Of a DNA stretch of 15,203 bases, positions 13,103-15,203 are shown piece after piece. The DNA is taken from assembly GCA_011052355.1 (NCBI GenBank), contig DRJB01000066.1:1-15203 (forward strand). The letters run 5' to 3'. How positions within the stretch are numbered: position 1 is the stretch's first letter; each line of letters starts with the position of its first letter. A model generated the notes under the pieces. It was not told the DNA's origin. It was given only the letters and a program-made list of their open reading frames with translations, and did not search any database. Origin of the DNA: Candidatus Kaiserbacteria bacterium. GTDB taxonomy: Bacteria; Patescibacteriota; Minisyncoccia; Phycocordibacterales; Phycocordibacteraceae. The position numbers and the translations under genes were made by a program.

Positions 13103-13209
13103 TGAGGGGTTTCGTAAACCCCTCATACGAAACCACCCAAAGTCTGACCAGATTTTACCCGCGCGCCGAAGGCGCGCGGGGTTGTATATGTGGAAGTCGG
13201 ACTTCCACA
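13103..13209. repeat. Composite hairpin repeat, copy B (upstream side of the hydrolase gene)
   Basis: Same order as copy A: TGAGGGGTTT-CGT-AAACCCCTCA (13103-13125), CCCGCGCGCC-GAA-GGCGCGCGGG (13158-13180), and ATATGTGGAAGT-CGG-ACTTCCACATAT (13186-13212, longer stem here). The middle hairpin has loop GAA against TTC in copy A: identical flanks but reversed loop. Confidence 0.92.
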
Positions 13210-13212
13210 TAT

Positions 13213-13245
13213 GCAAGCTGTTAAGACCATACCTTAACAGCTTGC
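13213..13245 (-). repeat. Hairpin downstream of pyrE, 13-bp stem, 7-base loop
   Basis: GCAAGCTGTTAAG-accatac-CTTAACAGCTTGC, about 70 bases after the pyrE stop; may close the pyrF-pyrE transcript. The T-rich stretch on the minus strand (13251-13267) lies before it, not after, so it is not a standard intrinsic terminator. Confidence 0.6.
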
Positions 13246-13316
13246 TTCTACAAAAAAACAACAAAAAAGATCCAATACCGCGCGATGACAATTCAAATTG
13301 AAGCCCGCTTACAGAC

Positions 13317-13949
13317 TTATTGTTTTCGTGCGAGAAATTCGCGCCCCTTACCAACATTGGTGTTGATTGGGACATTCTGCTCACAGAGTGGACAATCCAC
13401 TTCGTCCCATGTGACGAGATTGACATTCACAAGAGCAATGAGCTTTGGAACATCAGCCACATCTTGTGGCGTAATCCCGCCACGATTACATAAAACACCA
13501 AGACCGATTATGTTGCCTCCGGCGACGCGTGTGATTTCAATCACTTTTTTGACTGAGCCACCTGTAGTGAGTACGTCCTCCACCACCAAAATGTTCTTTC
13601 CGGCAATGATTTTGTCGTAACCGCGTTTGATGACAAATGCGGATCCATCTTTTGTTTTCTCTGCATAAACTCCAAGCACTTCGCGCCGGGTGATTTCCGA
13701 GAGATGATGTGCCGTCCATTGCGAGAGAATCACACCACCAATTGCCGGGGCAATGACCACCTCAACGTTGTCATTTTTGAAGTGTTCGGCTATTGTCCGA
13801 CAAATGTTAGATGTTTCCGCGGTATGTGGATACACCGCATCCTTGTTGATATAAGCAGCGCCGTGTCTTCCAGATGTGTAAACGACATGGCTGTCTGTGA
13901 TCACAGCGCCGACTTTGCTAAGTACCGATAAAATTTCTTGTTCGTTCAT
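13317..13949 (-). CDS. pyrE: Orotate phosphoribosyltransferase
   Basis: A 210-residue type I phosphoribosyltransferase that joins orotate to PRPP, giving OMP. The PRPP-binding motif is ILVVEDVLTTGGSV (120-133) with the acidic pair Glu124-Asp125; the flexible catalytic loop is around YAEKTKDG (95-102) with Lys98 and Lys100; SGRHGAAYINKD (26-37) is the orotate-side segment. The C-terminus carries a CPLC pair (Cys186, Cys189) and a basic tail (GKGREFLARK), found in a subset of PyrE proteins. It follows pyrF by 15 bases and has a clear Shine-Dalgarno sequence, so it is translated as the second gene of a two-gene operon. Confidence 0.95.
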   Translation of the reverse strand: MNEQEILSVLSKVGAVITDSHVVYTSGRHGAAYINKDAVYPHTAETSNICRTIAEHFKNDNVEVVIAPAIGGVILSQWTAHHLSEITRREVLGVYAEKTKDGSAFVIKRGYDKIIAGKNILVVEDVLTTGGSVKKVIEITRVAGGNIIGLGVLCNRGGITPQDVADVPKLIALVNVNLVTWDEVDCPLCEQNVPINTNVGKGREFLARKQ

Positions 13950-13956
13950 ATTGTCT

Positions 13957-13963
13957 TCTCCTT
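13957..13963 (-). promoter_or_regulatory. Shine-Dalgarno sequence of pyrE
   Basis: AAGGAGA on the minus strand, with eight bases between AGGAG and the ATG at 13949. It is the clearest ribosome binding site in the window and fixes the start; it overlaps the pyrF end region. Confidence 0.8.
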
Positions 13964-13964
13964 T

Positions 13965-14675
13965 TTACAAAACCGCTACTGCGATTTCTTCCGTGATCTT
14001 TTTTACCGCATCCACAGGTGTTCCGATTTCAGTCGGTGGTTTCGTGATTGGGCGACCGATGACCAAAAACGTTGCTCCCGCCTCAATTGCTTCCGCCGGA
14101 GTCATAATCCGTTTTTGATCTCCAACAACAGCCCATGCGGGACGAATCCCCGGCGTAATTTTCATCAAACCACCAAGTTCTTTTTGTTTTCCGAGGAACT
14201 CCAGCTCCTGTGGCGAACAGATAATTCCGTTGCAACCGGCAATTTTCGCATCAAGTGCGAACTGCAAAACCTTAGCTTTACTTGGAGCGCCAAAAATCAA
14301 TTTTGTATTATTTTCATCCAGAGATGTTAAAAGTGTAACCGCAAGCACAAGAGATTTCCCTTTGTTGTCCACGGCAGCCACCATCGCTTCAACACCAGCC
14401 GAAGCGTGAACGTTAAACATTTTAATACCCAATTTTGAAACCGCTTTAGATGCAGCTCCAATCGTATTGGGGATATCGTCAAACTTCCCATCATAAAAAA
14501 TCTTACCCCCAAGCGAATGAACGAGCTCCACGACCATCGGAGCTCCTACGGCTGTTATTAATTCTAACCCAATTTTAAAACACCCGACATATGGCGTCAG
14601 GCTTTCCACAAGTGGTTTAACCTTCTCCAAACTATCCACATCCAGTGCCACGATAATTCTGTCTTTTATTCCCAT
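13965..14675 (-). CDS. pyrF: Orotidine 5'-phosphate decarboxylase
   Basis: A 236-residue TIM-barrel enzyme that decarboxylates OMP to UMP. Motifs: ALDVDS (10-15) with Asp12, FKIGLEL (33-39) with Lys34, the catalytic DGKFDDIPNT (62-71) with the Asp62-Lys64-Asp67 array, TPGIRP (174-179) and the phosphate-binding VIGRPIT (205-211). The usual DLK of the family is DGK here, which leaves the charged residues intact. First gene of the pyrF-pyrE pair, start ATG at 14675, with a promoter right at the start codon. No other pyrimidine gene is in the window. Confidence 0.95.
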   Translation of the reverse strand: MGIKDRIIVALDVDSLEKVKPLVESLTPYVGCFKIGLELITAVGAPMVVELVHSLGGKIFYDGKFDDIPNTIGAASKAVSKLGIKMFNVHASAGVEAMVAAVDNKGKSLVLAVTLLTSLDENNTKLIFGAPSKAKVLQFALDAKIAGCNGIICSPQELEFLGKQKELGGLMKITPGIRPAWAVVGDQKRIMTPAEAIEAGATFLVIGRPITKPPTEIGTPVDAVKKITEEIAVAVL

Positions 14676-14681
14676 AATCTT

Positions 14682-14709
14682 AGATTACAACAAAATAAAA
14701 AAGTGGCAA
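14682..14709 (-). promoter_or_regulatory. Promoter of pyrF-pyrE
   Basis: TTGCCA (14704-14709), 16-base spacer, TAATCT (14682-14687), six bases before the ATG. Predicts a leaderless pyrF message. Confidence 0.65.
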
Positions 14710-14780
14710 GATTGATGAGTGAAGAGAATATGTAAAAGTCCAACATGCAATATTGAAGCTAGACTTCAATCAGTGATCGG

Positions 14781-14837
14781 AAAAAATGTGCCCAGCATTA
14801 TTATGTAAGTTAAACTTACATAATAATGCTGGGCACA
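14781..14837 (-). terminator. Strong intrinsic terminator of tRNA-Lys, 24-bp perfect stem
   Basis: Arms 14787-14810 and 14814-14837 are exact reverse complements around TAA, followed on the minus strand by six T residues (14781-14786). It begins about 30 bases after the tRNA 3' end. A smaller hairpin, ATTGAAG-ctaga-CTTCAAT, lies at 14752-14770. Confidence 0.88.
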
Positions 14838-14869
14838 AAAGAAACCACGCTTCTTTTTTCACTCTCTTG

Positions 14870-14942
14870 TCCGCCCACCAGGACTTGAACCTGGAACCAA
14901 CTGCTTAAGAGGCAGCTGCTCTACCAATTGAGCTATAGGCGG
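14870..14942 (-). tRNA. tRNA-Lys (CUU anticodon)
   Basis: Acceptor CCGCCTA/TGGGCGG, D-arm AGCTCAATTGGTAGAGC, anticodon stem GCTGC/GCAGT around CTCTTAA (anticodon CTT), T-arm CCAGG-TTCAAGT-CCTGG, discriminator A, CCA not encoded. No convincing promoter lies immediately upstream; the hairpin repeat at 14949-15007 separates it from a terminator. Confidence 0.95.
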
Positions 14943-14948
14943 TTTATG

Positions 14949-15007
14949 TGAGGGGTTTCGTAAACCCCTCATTTGGTCAGACTTTGAGGGGTTTCGTAAA
15001 CCCCTCA
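14949..15007. repeat. Double hairpin repeat upstream of tRNA-Lys, copy C
   Basis: TGAGGGGTTT-CGT-AAACCCCTCA occurs twice (14949-14971 and 14985-15007), identical to the first hairpins of copies A and B. The spacer TTTGGTCAGACTTTG is the reverse complement of the linker CAAAGTCTGACCA seen in A and B, so this copy is the related module in the opposite orientation. Confidence 0.92.
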
Positions 15008-15008
15008 T

Positions 15009-15046
15009 AAAAAAGCAAGGCCACACTGAAATCCTTTTCAGTGTGG
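15009..15046 (-). terminator. Intrinsic-type terminator of the right-edge gene
   Basis: Minus strand: CCACACTGAAA-AGGA-TTTCAGTGTGG, then CCTTGC and six T residues. The T-run is six bases from the main stem, so it is less typical than the tRNA-Lys terminator. It starts about 40 bases after the stop codon of the gene at 15089. Confidence 0.65.
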
Positions 15047-15088
15047 TCGATATTTTTCTTGTTCTTCTTTTTATTTTTGCTGCTTTCG

Positions 15089-15202
15089 TCATTTGCCGGT
15101 TGCGGTCACAACCGAAACCGGCCGACCGTTCACTAATCTGAAGTGCGCAGGCGGAAGATTCCCCTTTACACGAATGGTGTGAAAAACTCCATCACCACTT
15201 CG
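15089..15202 (-). CDS. C-terminal 37 residues of an unrecognised gene, cut by the right edge
   Basis: Of the three minus-strand frames only this one is open from the window edge; it reads RSGDGVFHTIRVKGN, then LPPAHFRLVNGRPVSVVTATGK, and stops at TGA (15089-15091). The composition (beta-prone, G-R-P-V turn) is protein-like and a terminator follows at the right distance, so a real gene end is likely. I do not recognise the family from this fragment. An ATG overlapping the stop (ATGA) opens a Lys/Arg-rich frame, but that frame reads through the terminator and tRNA-Lys and is not considered a gene. Confidence 0.55.
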   Translation of the reverse strand, partial: RSGDGVFHTIRVKGNLPPAHFRLVNGRPVSVVTATGK

Positions 15203-15203
15203 G

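Noticed and set aside
13103..13209. Insertion sequence ends
   Set aside because: A and B are direct, not inverted, copies, and no transposase is encoded between or near them.
11474..13245. CRISPR array
   Set aside because: The recurring hairpins are few, irregularly spaced and separated by genes, with no regular unique spacers and no cas genes.
13067..13426. Minus-strand 119-codon frame between the hydrolase gene and pyrE
   Set aside because: Composed of the end of pyrE in another frame plus the hairpin repeat B; the repeat peptide (MRGLRNPS) recurs wherever the hairpin occurs.
14859..15092. Minus-strand open frame of 77 codons whose ATG overlaps the stop of the right-edge gene
   Set aside because: It runs through a terminator, two hairpin repeats and the whole tRNA-Lys gene; its C-terminus is the typical false peptide from a tRNA T-arm (LVPGSSPGGRTRE).

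Overview
The window looks like a chromosomal segment of a small-genome bacterium of the Candidate Phyla Radiation (Patescibacteria, Parcubacteria-like). This is inferred from compact, often overlapping genes, a short two-helix VirB2/TrbC-like pilin, many promoters that leave almost no 5' leader, and TGA read as a normal stop codon (which argues against the Gracilibacteria/Absconditabacteria code). No 16S gene is present, so the placement is not proven.

Layout. 1-295: an open frame cut by the left edge, ending in an intrinsic terminator. 420-3686 (minus): a gamma-glutamylcyclotransferase-like gene, then an apparent mercury-resistance operon read as arsR > merA > tlpA-like > CC-motif membrane protein. 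3797-4477 (minus): a 2-Cys peroxiredoxin with a His/Cys-rich N-terminal tail. 4524-5384 (plus): miaA. 5378-5845 (minus): VirB2-like pilin. 5933-6003: tRNA-Trp. 6178-6333 (minus): rpmG, 51 codons. 6446-9958 (minus): an inactive HtrA-like membrane-anchored protein followed by a ClpB/ClpC-type unfoldase. 10015-11381 (minus): tRNA-Leu(UAG) followed by a divergent cysteine desulfurase. 11474-13245: a collapsed tRNA-Lys copy and two ~106-base direct repeats flanking a serine beta-lactamase-like hydrolase gene. 13317-14675 (minus): pyrF then pyrE. 14781-15046: tRNA-Lys(CUU) with a strong terminator and a double hairpin repeat upstream of it. 15089-15202: the tail of an unrecognised gene running off the right edge.

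How the genes work together. ArsR, MerA, the thioredoxin-like protein and the CC membrane protein fit uptake and reduction of Hg(II); the adjacent peroxiredoxin may belong to the same metal/thiol stress response. miaA, the cysteine desulfurase and three tRNAs serve tRNA supply and modification. ClpB and its upstream pseudo-protease form a protein quality-control pair. PyrF and PyrE make UMP from orotate.

Two genome-wide signals stand out. First, long perfect inverted repeats with 2-7 base loops occur throughout, between genes and inside merA, miaA, clpB and (four times) the cysteine desulfurase gene, mostly without an obvious change in protein length. Second, several first-in-operon genes have a -10 box ending only 4-8 bases before the start codon, which predicts leaderless mRNAs, while the internal gene pyrE has a clear Shine-Dalgarno sequence.
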